DNA from: Micropterix aruncella | Taxonomy: Eukaryota; Arthropoda; Insecta; Lepidoptera; Micropterigidae | Direction of reading: 5' to 3' | NCBI GenBank assembly: GCA_944548615.1 | Contig: OX155957.1 | Span: forward strand, 7,057,219-7,121,218 | DNA length: 64,000 bases | Shown: positions 20,553 through 30,929 of the stretch, in pieces | How positions within the stretch are numbered: the stretch's first letter is position 1 | Layout of the letters: each line of letters starts with the position of its first letter | Made by a program: the position numbers and the translations under genes | The notes under the pieces: generated by a model | What the model was told of the DNA's origin: nothing | Databases searched by the model: none | The model's input: the letters and a program-made list of their open reading frames with translations, nothing else

Positions 20553-21299
20553 GGTAGAATTAAAAATATTTTGCATCGTATTTGTATCTACGAATGATCT
20601 ACTGTTCACAGACGTATACGCCAGTAGTCGAGAATACCTGCTTGTTATACTGCCTTGTCGATATACCTTGGATTTCACATCCATTGATCGTCCAACCAGG
20701 CAATCAAAGTAAATCACGAAGGTGGCACTAATTTGAGCGGGTACACTGCGGCAGACACTAATCAACATGAGAATAGGGGGTAACTTGGCGGGGGGAGGGG
20801 GCTGAGGTGGGGGGGAGGGGGTAGGGGCTGCGTATCGCCACGGCCAGGGGCTGTGCGAGGGGAAGATAGGAGCTCTTTATTATTGTTATCACTGCAGGTA
20901 CTTCGCCGGTGATTGGATTAGTGAGGTAACACTGGGGGATTAACCCGCGGGAGGCCGATTCAGACTCGGCCCTATTTAAATAGAAGGAGGCTTCTCGTCT
21001 GAGGCTGTTTACGGGTAGCTAAGTACGGTTATATACCGAATATTAAAATGAGAAAATGAAATACGACCTACCTATTTAAAATTAACCAGAGATTTAAACC
21101 TGAGACCCAAACTGCCTGATGCACTTATACAGGTTGATCCATTCCTACACGCTGATAAATATTTTTATAAATAATAGTCCAAGAGGCGGCGTCAAAAAAG
21201 TGTAAGAGTTTTGTAAAAGCTGATACTTTCAGATCATACAGTATTTTGGTCATAGAATGCTGGGGTAGTCAGCAGGCTAGAATCCGGGACACCTAGCAC
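20553..21299. other. No gene; second G-rich tract at 20786-20832
   Basis: 20786-20832 contains at least five G runs of four or more bases separated by short spacers, a strong G-quadruplex pattern. Near 20875-20900 'tattattgttatcactgcag' is followed by gtact, a juxtaposed acceptor/donor-like sequence but with a weak donor. Nothing else recognised. Confidence 0.5.
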
Positions 21300-21347
21300 T
21301 GGCGTACTGATAGACATTGCCGCAAGGCAATGTCTATCAGTACGCCA
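21300..21347. repeat. Perfect hairpin, 22-bp arms and 4-base loop
   Basis: Arms 21300-21321 and 21326-21347 are exact reverse complements (tggcgtactgatagacattg...) around gcaa. It is followed by two direct copies of ccaggacttgttccagg (about 21345-21361 and 21370-21386). No T-run follows, so a terminator function is unlikely. Confidence 0.9.
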
Positions 21348-21468
21348 GGACTTGTTCCAGGACCAAGTGCCAGGACTTGTTCCAGGGCAGCTAGCTCTCT
21401 AGTTTTTATATCACATATATTCGGCAATGAATAATAATAAAAAAAAAATAAAAAATAAAAAGGAAAAG

Positions 21469-21766
<298 letters not shown>

Positions 21767-22034
21767 CCGTCACCATTACAAATTAAAACTAATAATCACT
21801 AACTAATGATCACAATAGGAAATAAAACACAAAAATAAATAATCGTGGTAATAAAATAAAAATAAAATAAAATGTCAAACAATATCAAACAATAGTCACC
21901 AAAATTTATGAATAAGTAATAGTAATAAATAAAACAAGTCAAAGAAAATAATAATAATAATAAGAAATGTCAGGGATAAGATTTAATGATGGGAACTGTC
22001 TCGGTATATTAATTTGTGGATATTTTGCCGGGCG

Positions 22035-22397
22035 TCAAAACCAGGAATCAATTTTGGCTTTAAAAGAAGAAGAAGACTTCGGCACATACATTTTTAAATC
22101 TTCATCTAGCATATTAAAGATCCTGGGGGCTATGTACACAAAATGCCTCTGCCCAAAAGTGGTCTGCATTCGAGGGACGTCAAAATGTATAGTTCGAGAT
22201 TGCCGCGTGCAGATTGTTTGCTGAGTTCTTATTGCGGTCTCTAAATTAGTTTGATACTCACAGAGCGCCGTTTTCACGTATAGTTGTGGTACATCTAGCA
22301 CGTTATATTCTCTGTAGAGATCATCTGAAGAGTATCTCCAAGGCTTTCTCTTTATAATTTTAAGTATTAGCTTTTGAGCTCTAATCAAGGGCTCCAT
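22035..22397 (-). pseudogene. LINE polymerase thumb and C-terminus
   Basis: Contains LIRAQKLILKIIKRKPWRY, VLDVPQLYVKTALCEY and TTFGQRHFVYIAPRIFN, then a basic tail. It is in the same frame as 22542-23147 and is separated from it only by one stop codon, so it is the C-terminal part of the same polymerase. Confidence 0.8.
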
Positions 22398-22541
22398 ATG
22401 AATTTTCGCTGCACCTCCCCACTCTATGATCCCATAGGGTAGGATAGATTGGCACAGAGCATGGTATACTATCTTAAGTGTCCTTTGGTCCAGAATGCCT
22501 CTAAGGTCTTTGAAAATATACGTGAGTTTCGTAACTTTTGC

Positions 22542-23147
22542 CTACAGCTCCATTATGTGGGTGCTCCATTGTAGCCGGTAATCAATTAATATACCAAGAT
22601 ATTTAATGTTGTCAACTTTATTGAGATTAATACATTTACAGTTTTCAGGGTTAAGACAATCTCTGTGGAGTTTCAGAATATGCTCTTGTTTTGGTTGAGC
22701 TACACTGGTGGCACTAAATGTTATGTACATGGTTTTTTGCGCATTGAGTGATAGTAGTGCACCATCTAACCACAATATTACCTTCTGAAGTCCCAGAGAA
22801 GCCTTTTCAAAGGTCTCTTTCCAAGTTTTTGCCTTGAAAAGTAGAGCGATGTCATCGGCAAAAGTAACAACTTGTCCACCAATAGTTTGATTACGAAGCT
22901 CATTAATATATATTAAAAACAATACCGGACCAAGGACACTTCCTTGCGGAACACCATATTTGATACTACCAATTCTTGTTATTTGCTTTCGATCTGACAA
23001 GTAACTCTCAAACCATTTTAGTGTGATCGAGGTAACACCTATGTCGTTAAGCTTCTCCAAAAGTTTGTTGTGACTAACCGTGTCAAATGCTTTTGTTATG
23101 TCAAGGAATACTCCCAGACATTTGTTTCCTTTGTCTACTGCTTCCAC
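22542..23147 (-). CDS. LINE reverse transcriptase palm (201 codons)
   Basis: A non-LTR reverse transcriptase core. By residue from the first internal methionine: LGVFLDITKAFDTVSH (11-26), GVPQGSVLGPVLFLIYIN (65-82) and the catalytic FADD (96-99), followed by LSLNAQKT-type thumb sequence. Upstream the same frame is open to 23538 and includes YRPISLLSCISKLTEK and NQYGFREGQGTNKAIAEV, so the true fragment is longer than this open frame and the methionine is not a start site. It ends at TAG 22539-22541. Catalytic residues are intact. Endonuclease and ORF1 are absent. Confidence 0.85.
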   Translation of the reverse strand: MEAVDKGNKCLGVFLDITKAFDTVSHNKLLEKLNDIGVTSITLKWFESYLSDRKQITRIGSIKYGVPQGSVLGPVLFLIYINELRNQTIGGQVVTFADDIALLFKAKTWKETFEKASLGLQKVILWLDGALLSLNAQKTMYITFSATSVAQPKQEHILKLHRDCLNPENCKCINLNKVDNIKYLGILIDYRLQWSTHIMEL

Positions 23148-23558
23148 GACAAATTGTGTAACCTCGGCTATAGCTTTGTTGGTTCCCTGTCCTTCCCGAA
23201 ATCCATATTGGTTTAGTGATAAAATATTATGTATGTTTAGATACTCTGTTAATCTTTTTTTTGCCGTTTTTTCTGTTAATTTGGAAATACAGCTTAACAG
23301 GGAAATAGGTCTATAATTGTTGACACTTTTTTTATCTCCGTTTTTGAAGATAGGTACGACTAAAGACGTTTTTAGGTTGCTTGGAAAGATACCCGTACGA
23401 AAGCTTTGATTTATTAGCCAGCTTATAGGTGCCGCTAATTGCTTGTAAGCAGATCTAAATAATTCCGAACTTAGTCCGTCAATCCTGGGAGCTGAGTTGG
23501 GCTTTAGAGTACATATAATTTTGTTAATTTCCTCGGCGGATTACCGAAATGTTCTTAA

Positions 23559-23660
23559 TTAGACCTTTCATTTGACACTAAACACAATAAATTTATTGAT
23601 ATTTGGACATTTGGACATTTAGACAACTACTAACTTTATATTTGGACAGTTAAAGCACTA
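23559..23660 (-). repeat. Repeat X fragment
   Basis: It contains acctttcatttgacactaaa, ttattgatatttggacattt and a second 'ggacatttagacaactact' block, the reverse complement of the X copy at 15260-15345. It abuts the truncated LINE. Confidence 0.65.
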
Positions 23661-23926
23661 AATTTCGGCCAATCGTGGTTACTTCTACTCGTTGGTATCG
23701 AATGATGAACGAATACTGTTATGCTCGAAAAAAAAACCTATATAGAATTTGAAACGACGAAATTCGCCAATTAACAGAGTTGGTGTATTCTGATATATTT
23801 GCCCGATATATTCGATATATCCATATCGATACATCGCCTTGTACAAATACATCAAAAGGAATCAAAACCACGACTGATATTACAGAAGGTAACTATTTCA
23901 TTGATAATTATTTTTACTAAGGCTTT

Positions 23927-24653
23927 TTAAGAGCCTTATTACAAAATAGCGTAGGTATTCTTTTAAAATGAGTTGAAAAAATGAACGCATTTTTTTTTGG
24001 ATGTAACTATAAAAGATAGGATAAATAAATAAATAAATAAATAAATAACTATTCAACCCTGGGAGAAAACCGCGGCACTGAGCGCTCTTCTCTTGCGCAA
24101 GCAAATATATACACAATTTCTAATTGTTTTTTGCAGTGTTTTCTCCTTTCTAATGAGAATAATTTATATTATGTCGTATTGCTAAAAGAGTGAACTTTAA
24201 TATAGTATAAGTATTATATAAGAATCTTATTTTATTTCTGAGAAAATTAGAATGATACAGGAAGATTTTTTTTTAATTTTGTGTAATTGTAAGTAATGTA
24301 TACCTTGGATATGTGGTCAAAAAACGAAAAAATAAAGCCGTAGTGTACATCAAGAATACATGACGGACATAAAAAAAATAGTATACGGTTTTCGTTGTAG
24401 TGATATTACTGTATTAAGGAGCTCAAAGTTTGCCTTCTGAGCGTTTTACGAATAACGACTTTCGGAAAATGGGCTGAATAAGTAAATAATATTCGTTATA
24501 TCTAAAATTAAAGGCCGCTATGGTCAACATCAAGAAATGGTCCAGGTAATTCAGTAATTAAAGTTTGTAGAAATCTCTTCATTTCTTGGAATTAGAACGC
24601 CAAAAATCCACTTTTCTTGCCTTTCTGGAAAAAATATGTGATAGGGCTCTGGA
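23927..24653 (-). repeat. Element Y, inverted partner of 61.92-62.65 kb
   Basis: About 730 bp match 61922-62653 in reverse orientation with very few differences, including a TTTA-type microsatellite and the open frame reading MCIYLLAQEKSAQCRGFLPG (identical in both). No transposase or polymerase motif was recognised. The frame is short and may be fortuitous. The class is unknown. The high similarity suggests recent movement or an inverted duplication. Confidence 0.85.
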
Positions 24654-24667
24654 ATTTCTCCATCAGA

Positions 24668-24910
24668 ACTTTGACACTAAATACGATATATTTATGTTAA
24701 TTTATTGACATTTGGACATTTAGAAAACTACTTACTGGATTTGGGCAGTGCCCTATGATATTCAGGATGACATAGCGATTCTAACATTACCATACACTTC
24801 TAAATCGGTTCAAGCGTTTAGAAGTGATGGTGGAATAAAGAAACGGAAAACATACAATATGAACACTAAACACATTACACTCCTTTTTTGTTGGGCAGTC
24901 GTGTAAAAAT
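24668..24910 (-). repeat. Repeat X copy
   Basis: The reverse complement of the X family reads from 'ttgggcagtcgtgt' at the right edge to 'tttgacactaaatacgata' at the left, including ttctaaatcggttcaagcg and aataaagaaacggaaaa. It abuts element Y. Confidence 0.7.
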
Positions 24911-24924
24911 GCGCTAATTAAGAT

Positions 24925-25400
24925 GCAATCATTGTAAAGTATAATTTTTCACCTGATGTTACTATATTGCCTAACTACTCCGTGCTTCTCCGGATGACAT
25001 ACCTTAATTTTAGCCTATCTGTTAGTCTACGTGATCAGATAGGGAAGCCATCCTCCTCCTATTTTCCCTAAGCGAATAATTAAATTGGGCGCAGCCACGT
25101 GTCTGCCGAAGTCCCTAGTCTGGCTCTATGACTTAGTTTACATAATATGCTTGAGTATACGTACATTAGGGAGTTTACAATAAATTAACTTGTTATTATA
25201 CCATAGCCTATATTATACTATATAGTATACAAGCACGACCGGAGAAGGGATACGCTGGAATTATATTGGTAAGTTTTCGCTGTATGCATAACTCCGTTGA
25301 TTATCTCTGCCAGTTTCAAAGCAATCGACTTCGAATTTGCTATATTCATGTTACTTGTTTAAAAATATTTCTTCTTCTTCTTCTTGAAGTGCCTCTCCAT
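24925..25400. other. No gene recognised
   Basis: AT-rich DNA with a CTT-rich run at 25370-25387. No domain or repeat boundary identified. Confidence 0.4.
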
Positions 25401-25684
25401 TACTGGATCATCGTCATCATCATTTATTCATTCCATAAAAGCATTTCACAATACTGAGGAACGTGTCAAATTTTACAATCATAATTTACCGGATGATAAA
25501 ACCGCTTTGATTAATTAAAAGGAAAAAAAATAAATAATTGTAATCAGAGGTGATTACTTAAAAATAGTCAAATTTACAAAATAATCAATAATCAAACAAT
25601 AAATAATAATCAATACAATGAAAAAGAAAAATTCTGAAATATGCGTAATTAAAAACAATGTCAATAAAATCTAAAACTTATGTC

Positions 25685-25981
25685 TCAACCTCCGCGTATG
25701 TGTGTTTGTCGACAGAAGTAGCTCGTAAGTCTAAAACCTTTTATATGTAATGTATCGATATTGTAATCATGCAACCAGTGTTCTGTTAAACAGATTATGT
25801 CTATTCCGTACTTTTCTGAAATGATTTCCATTTGAAGACTCTCTTTATCAATGCCCTCCACATTAAGGTGAAATATACTAAAGGTACTTTTATTTGGCGT
25901 TCTTTTACTTCTATTGGATGTGCCACTATGGATGTTATCTGTGCTGATTGTATTCGATGTTCTATGTATAAGCTTACTCAC
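25685..25981 (-). pseudogene. LINE endonuclease, N-terminal fragment
   Basis: FSIFHLNVEGIDKES, DIICLTEHWLHD and FRLTSYFCRQTHIRGG fit the first half of an apurinic-type endonuclease (N-terminal Asn motif, then the catalytic Glu in LTEHWL). The first methionine is 36 codons before the domain. The frame stops just after RGG where the sequence switches to the 3' end of the element, so the catalytic Asp/His half is lost. Confidence 0.7.
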
Positions 25982-26009
25982 GTTATTATTTACATGTAGA
26001 TCGGGAGGG

Positions 26010-26336
26010 TCACTTTTCTCGAAAAAACTGAATGTGTGTCACGGTAGGCGCTTTGTCAATTATTGCATCTTTTATTAGTCTGCACAGTTTCCATTTGCCA
26101 CTGGACTTTATACAGGATCCTTTCTGAATATAATCATTCTCGATGAGATGGTCAGTTAGCCAGATAAATTTCGCATGAGGATACGTCGCAAGGATAATTT
26201 CGCGTGAGGTACGATGTTGGCCGTTAGCTCTGAATACTTTTTTCGGTCTTGCACCATCCGCAAGAGCTGTTCCGTACTGGTGATCCCGGTCCACTCTCTG
26301 ACATTGCACATCCACGATTTTTTCCTCCTTCCACAA
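26010..26336 (-). pseudogene. Possible LINE ORF1 C-terminal fragment
   Basis: A 108-codon frame includes HRTSREIILATYPHAKFIW and a Lys-rich end, 28 bases upstream of the endonuclease frame on the same strand. Position and spacing make it the likely end of ORF1 (RNA-binding or esterase-type protein in related elements). No CCHC zinc knuckle is visible, so the function is not proven. Confidence 0.45.
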
Positions 26337-26439
26337 TGCCGTTTACCCTCATTTTGCCAATCAATATCAATTGGAGCAGATGATAGCTGTCATGCCGCAG
26401 CAGTTAAAAAAGTTACCAAAAATAAAATAAAAAATACGT

Positions 26440-27040
26440 TTTCATTTGATTACTAGCTGTGTTGCTCGTCTCTGATTGGTTACCCCCCCCCCCTCCCCTT
26501 CTCTTTAATACTCCACATACTTTTGTAAATTTTCATCGAGTTCGGGTTAAAGCTGTGAATTTTGCTTAAGGAGGGTAAAAATGGTAGTGGGGGAGTGGTC
26601 TTTGTAAAAACAAATGTAGACAGTATTTTTTTTCGTGTTTTAAAGGATACATATGCAGTTACTGTATTCTCTTCTGGGCGCAATGCATCATCGATCTAAG
26701 GCAACTTATTTTTTCATAGCAAAAACGGGCCATTCGAATTTTAAGTAATCTGGGTTATGTAGAATAATGCCGTGGTCATTTCAGAAGGCTTAAAATCCTC
26801 ACCCTTCCATCTCTATACGTTTTAGAATGCGTTAAATTGATCATAAAAAACCTAGCTCAGCTGCCGATACATTCAGATACCCATTAACGCTTTACCAGGG
26901 GGAGAAATAATCTGATTCTTCCTCGTCCAAATCTAGAACTTTTTAAAAGGGATCCGAACTACGTCGGAATTATATGCTACAATAAGCTATCCTCTAGTTT
27001 TAAAAAAAAATATGCCACGAAGGAAAAATGCTCTAATTTA
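26440..27040. other. No gene; poly-C tract at 26484-26500
   Basis: A C-run with flanking pyrimidines is the main feature. 26650-27040 has no recognised motif, although its end may contain decayed LINE sequence leading into the fragment at 27.04 kb. Confidence 0.4.
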
Positions 27041-27075
27041 AAAATAAACTCAAATTATATCTCATTGAAAGAGAA

Positions 27076-27684
27076 TTGTACGACATTATGGATGCAAAGA
27101 TGTCATGGAATCTACATATAGAGCATGTTAAGTCAAAACTTTCGTCAGCCTGCTATGCTCTATTACGCATCAGAAATTGTTTGGAGAGAACTGAAGTAAT
27201 ATCGGCCTATTACGCGCTAGTTGAGTCACACCTGCGCTATGGTATTCTTTTATGGGGTAATGCAGCACACATCAACAGTGTATTCACTCTCCAGAAAAGA
27301 GCCATACGTGCGATAGTAGGTATTGGTCCACGGCAGTCATGTCGTGAACACTTCCAAAAACTAGGGATATTGACCGTATATGCGATTTTTGCTCAAGAAG
27401 CTCTTTGCGAATTCTATTGCAATAAGAGCTCGGCCATATCCCACGAGGAAGTACATCGGCATGACACCAGGAATAAAACCCTGTATCTCCAACCGTTCGT
27501 AGCACGTACTGCCAAGTTCCAGGCGACTAGTCGATACTTAGGCCTCAAACTTTTCAATAAATTGCCCGAAAGATTAAAAGCAATTAAAAACATCGATATT
27601 TTCAAGAGATCCATCCGAGTCTATCTGCTTAAAATCAACATGTATGCCCATAACGACTTCTTAAAATATTTTGAAAATACATAG
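27076..27684 (+). CDS. LINE polymerase thumb/C-terminal domain (202 codons)
   Basis: It starts inside the polymerase after the FADD region: IMDAKMSWNLHIEHVKSKLS, then ISAYYALVESHLRYGILLWG (the YGI..WG thumb motif), LQKRAIRAIVG, HRHDTRNK and GLKLFNKLPERLK...FKRSIRVYLL before a stop. The order is typical of CR1/Jockey-like elements. It belongs to a different subfamily from the 10 kb and 22 kb copies (C-terminus LFNKLP instead of GQRH..GP). The methionine is internal. No frameshift is seen within the fragment. Confidence 0.85.
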   Translation: MYDIMDAKMSWNLHIEHVKSKLSSACYALLRIRNCLERTEVISAYYALVESHLRYGILLWGNAAHINSVFTLQKRAIRAIVGIGPRQSCREHFQKLGILTVYAIFAQEALCEFYCNKSSAISHEEVHRHDTRNKTLYLQPFVARTAKFQATSRYLGLKLFNKLPERLKAIKNIDIFKRSIRVYLLKINMYAHNDFLKYFENT

Positions 27685-27912
27685 CATCGTATCTACCCAT
27701 TTAATCTAATACATATTATTTACCGTAAATTGTTTTGTTGTAAACTGTTATCATATAGTCTATGTTTTTGTAAATTGGTAAGTTTAAAACTATATATTGT
27801 ATATCATCTCTTGTCTAAATTGAGTAACTAGTTTTAGATTAATTACTGTCATTCCTACACAATTGTATGGTTGTATTGGAAATAAATACCTTTTACTTTA
27901 CTTTACTTTATT
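27685..27912 (+). mobile_element. LINE 3' untranslated region with (CTTTA)n tail
   Basis: Directly downstream of the polymerase stop. It ends ggaaataaatacctttta followed by ctttactttactttatt (about 27890-27912), a terminal short tandem repeat typical of CR1/Jockey-like 3' ends. Confidence 0.75.
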
Positions 27913-29000
27913 AACGATCTCTAAAAACTGTATGCATCTCGACTATATCTCTTTCTGTAATAGGTTTTTAATCGATTTGACTAAAATGTATTGACTATAT
28001 CTATTATTAAATAGGCACATATTAATTATACCTTGACTATTTTTATTTACAATATAATCACTAAGACATTTCATTTTACTTTTTGACAATCGTCACATTT
28101 TTTATTTTTTATTTTTGACATTACATTTATTAATTTTATACTAAAAAAACTTATTTTTATCGGTATTTTAAAGAATTAATTACTCTGTAAACTAACTAAC
28201 TTTGTAAATTATCTGGTAAACTTAATGGTGAGACTCGATTTCATTCTACAATAATACCTTCTCTATTCTTACGAGTAACCTTTTATGTTTTGATTATTAA
28301 TAGAGGAATTTGATCATTGATGAAGAATTCAATCATATCACGGCCAATCATAAATGTAATACAACTATGTATTAGTTTTTAGGGCAATAATTTTTTTGAT
28401 TTGATTTGAGTTTCATGGACATCGGATAAAAACAGTGGATTTGCTTAAAAATTTACAAATAATTACATATCCATTTTTCCTTATGTATAATGAGGCCTTA
28501 ATTTATTGCTCAGTTCTTTTTTACAATTTTTCAGTGCATATTTTCTGTGAAAATGTTTTAATTAAATATGGAATAAACCCCATCGGACCCCATAGACTGT
28601 CCAAGCCGCTTAGTATAGTTGCTGCTAGGTTTGCCAAATAGAATCATCACCTATCTAAGTCGTCCAGTTTCAGCATCTGCGAGACCGCATTATCTTAATT
28701 GATATTATAACGCCGACTCTTCTTCCCTTCCGCGATTCGTTCATGGGTGTAATTCGAGTCAGTGTAAAGTTAAAGCGACGCTGTGGGCCGCCCATGCATA
28801 TGTATGGCGAGCCCGAAGTTGTCTGCGGCGGCCCGGGAGCGGAGACTCCCCCTGCGATATCAATTATCAAAACATCAGAACTCAATTATAACATTGAAAT
28901 TCCGAACTGCGAGCCGAGATCGCTTCGTTCCGCTGTATCTGATCGACGGAGCGGCATGCGGGCCAAGTTTTGTTGTTCCGTCCGTACTTAGTTACGTACC
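27913..29000. other. AT-rich DNA, then a GC-richer island at 28700-28990
   Basis: No gene is supported in 27913-28690. 28700-28990 is GC-richer, with open frames on both strands but no domain. It could be single-copy host sequence such as a promoter or non-coding exon. Confidence 0.35.
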
Positions 29001-29039
29001 ACCATTCATTATTATAGTATTATGTTCGTATTATAGTAT

Positions 29040-29442
29040 TATGTTCGTGAAATATCTCTGCTTCCGTCTGAATATCCTATACAGCTCATCTAACTATTTC
29101 AACTTATGCAAGAAAGTTCGTATCCTCCCCTTGATTAAGCGGCGTGAAACCGCGGACTTAACCTTTTTGCTAAAAATCACCTCCAATAATATTAACTGTC
29201 CCGACTTTCTAAATAAAATTAATCTCCGTGTTTCTTCCAAACTCAATAGATTTAACCCTGCTCTTCATGTTCCTCATGTTGGTACCAACTATAGACAAAA
29301 TGCATTTCTGTGGCGAACAAGTGACAATTTCAATGATTTGATTAAACGCTTTGACTTTGATCTATTCTGTACGAGTATTAACTCAGCTAGGCAGCGGCTG
29401 AACAGTGAATTTGATGTATTTTTAATCGATAGCTTTAATTGA
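29040..29442 (+). pseudogene. LINE polymerase C-terminal fragment, third subfamily
   Basis: The frame contains LIKRRETADLTFLLKITSNN, CPDFLNKINLRVSS and TNYRQNAFLWRTSDNFND. This is the RR..DL.FL.K....ID......L.F..P....R...F.......TNYG C-terminal pattern of a common insect LINE group, also present at 44.2 and 56.8 kb. The start at the first methionine is arbitrary. The 3' region 29443-29565 (ending aaaataaataaatatta) matches, in reverse, 32830-32950. Confidence 0.7.
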
Positions 29443-29565
29443 AAGGTCACATATGTTTCTACAACGTTACTTAAACGTGAAAACCTTTAATTGGCTCTCT
29501 GTTATCCTACTCCGTCTTTTTGTTAAATTATAATAGCTGTTGGTTTTCCTAAAAATAAATAAATA
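29443..29565 (+). mobile_element. LINE 3' untranslated region
   Basis: It shares 'cacgttacttaaacgtgaaa'-like, 'ctttaattggctctct' and 'ctccgtctttttgtt' with the minus-strand fragment at 32830-32950, which defines one family for both. Confidence 0.65.
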
Positions 29566-29689
29566 TTAGATTGCGCAACTCCATAGAACGATTTGGCAAC
29601 CCTTCCAAAACGGTGAAATGAAATGGGACGCGAGTGAGACGAATGGAACGGGGGCGAAAGAGCCCGCGGCTAAGAGTATGGTGGTTTAC

Positions 29690-30330
29690 ACAATCCTGTT
29701 ACAATGGACAAGTTACCAATTGTTCCGTGCAGCTTGGCAGGTGATGGTCATCTTTGCGTAACCTTGGTCGGCCTAACTCACGGCTCAGATCCCATTCGGT
29801 AGCCTCCTCGAAGAGGGACTTAACCGGGAAGAGCCGCTGTAAACTCTGCCTGCGGCTATAACCTGCAGTCCGGAGAAAAAAGTCGGGCGGATTGTGCTCC
29901 GGGCTGTGACAACATGCTTGCGCAATCGGGGCGAGTTGATCAAAAGAACTAAGGTGCTAGTTGTTGACCTGGCTTCACCTATCCTTAGAAACGATCAAAT
30001 CGCCATCAAATCGCCATCCGATCCCGAGTGATCTTAACGGGCAAAGGGCACCAAGGATCTGCGATAAATTCAATGGAACATACCGCTGACGTCAGCACAA
30101 TCGACTTGGAATCCGTGACTAGACTGGAGAATAGAGAAATCCGTCCAAATCCGGTAGGACGGTTGTAAGGTCGACCCGCTGGGATTTCTTCCCAGTGCCT
30201 CGCGGTAAGCCGTTGGTTTCTTACGCGCTGGCGGCGTAGCGAGACTGTGGACTGTGTCAATCCCTTAGTCTCCATGGTACTTAGAATGGCATGCCGTTGT
30301 AACTCCATGGAGTGGCGGAGACTTGCACAA
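29690..30330 (+). repeat. GC-rich interspersed repeat, copy B
   Basis: The part 30030-30230 aligns with copy A by the order 'gcaaaggg..cc...gatctgcgata', 'gactagactggag', 'acccgctgggat' and 'gcctcgcggtaagccg'. The left part (29700-30000) has the same GC-rich character but weaker matches. No coding call is supportable. Confidence 0.55.
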
Positions 30331-30929
30331 TGAAAGTGGCACTCGAATGTTGCAAGGGAGAAAGATCATAACAGTGTAAATCCATGACGATAAACACAGA
30401 TGTCATCCTACGCGGTGCCCTGACGCCCTCGCCTAACTGATTATATTGGTTCTACTGATTATTACAAGTCTGCAATTTTCACATCCATGTATCATAATGT
30501 TATGTATACTGAACGGAAGAAAAACTTCGTCACACCGTCCCGTCATTAGTGATTACGGTCGCAATTGATCGGGCGCGTAACACCAACCACAGATTAAACA
30601 GGAGAGTTTTGTATTCACAATAGAACCGACTTAAGTGAGTTATAAAGCCACTCTAGTATTTAAGTATGTGGGTCTTCAGTGGCAGCTATTGATATGGCAT
30701 CCCTTAATTTAGGTTACCATTGTTTTATTTCAAAATCACAAAAAATAATTAACTGAAACTATCAACTTTTATATTTAAGTAAATTAGGTCAGATACATAG
30801 CCAATATGTACACTTTGGAGTTGTCAACTACAACGGTCTACCCGAAACCCTAGGAAGGTATATCGATATTAGATCATTTTTTCAACCGTGGGGTGAACAC
30901 AGATTTTTAAAGACAAGACAGTCCACCGT
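30331..30929. other. No gene recognised
   Basis: AT-rich to mixed sequence with no recognised domain or repeat boundary. Confidence 0.4.

Larger units (their letters stand above)
21780..23540 (-). mobile_element. 5'-truncated LINE (CR1/Jockey group), second family member
   Basis: It reads leftward from inside the region before the reverse transcriptase (EEINKIICTLKPNSAPRIDG at about 23530) to the C-terminus at 22035, followed by an A-rich 3' region to about 21780. The coding frame is continuous from 23538 to 22035 except for a single TAG at 22539-22541, probably from CAG. It is therefore one of the better-preserved copies. The truncation point abuts a piece of repeat X. Confidence 0.85.
25407..26400 (-). 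mobile_element. Internally deleted LINE: ORF1 end, endonuclease start, then 3' end
   Basis: On the minus strand a LINE ORF1-like segment (26336-26010) is followed by the first ~98 codons of the endonuclease ORF (25981-25685). At about 25681 the sequence jumps directly to a 3' untranslated region, which ends in a (TGA/ATG)n tail at 25407-25425. The same 3' region and tail occur, in plus orientation and without coding sequence, at 35070-35319. The whole polymerase is therefore missing from the middle. This looks like an internal deletion or recombined RNA, not the usual 5' truncation. Confidence 0.7.

Noticed and set aside
20875..20900. Second recursive splice site candidate
   Set aside because: The acceptor is reasonable, but the donor (gtactt) departs from consensus.
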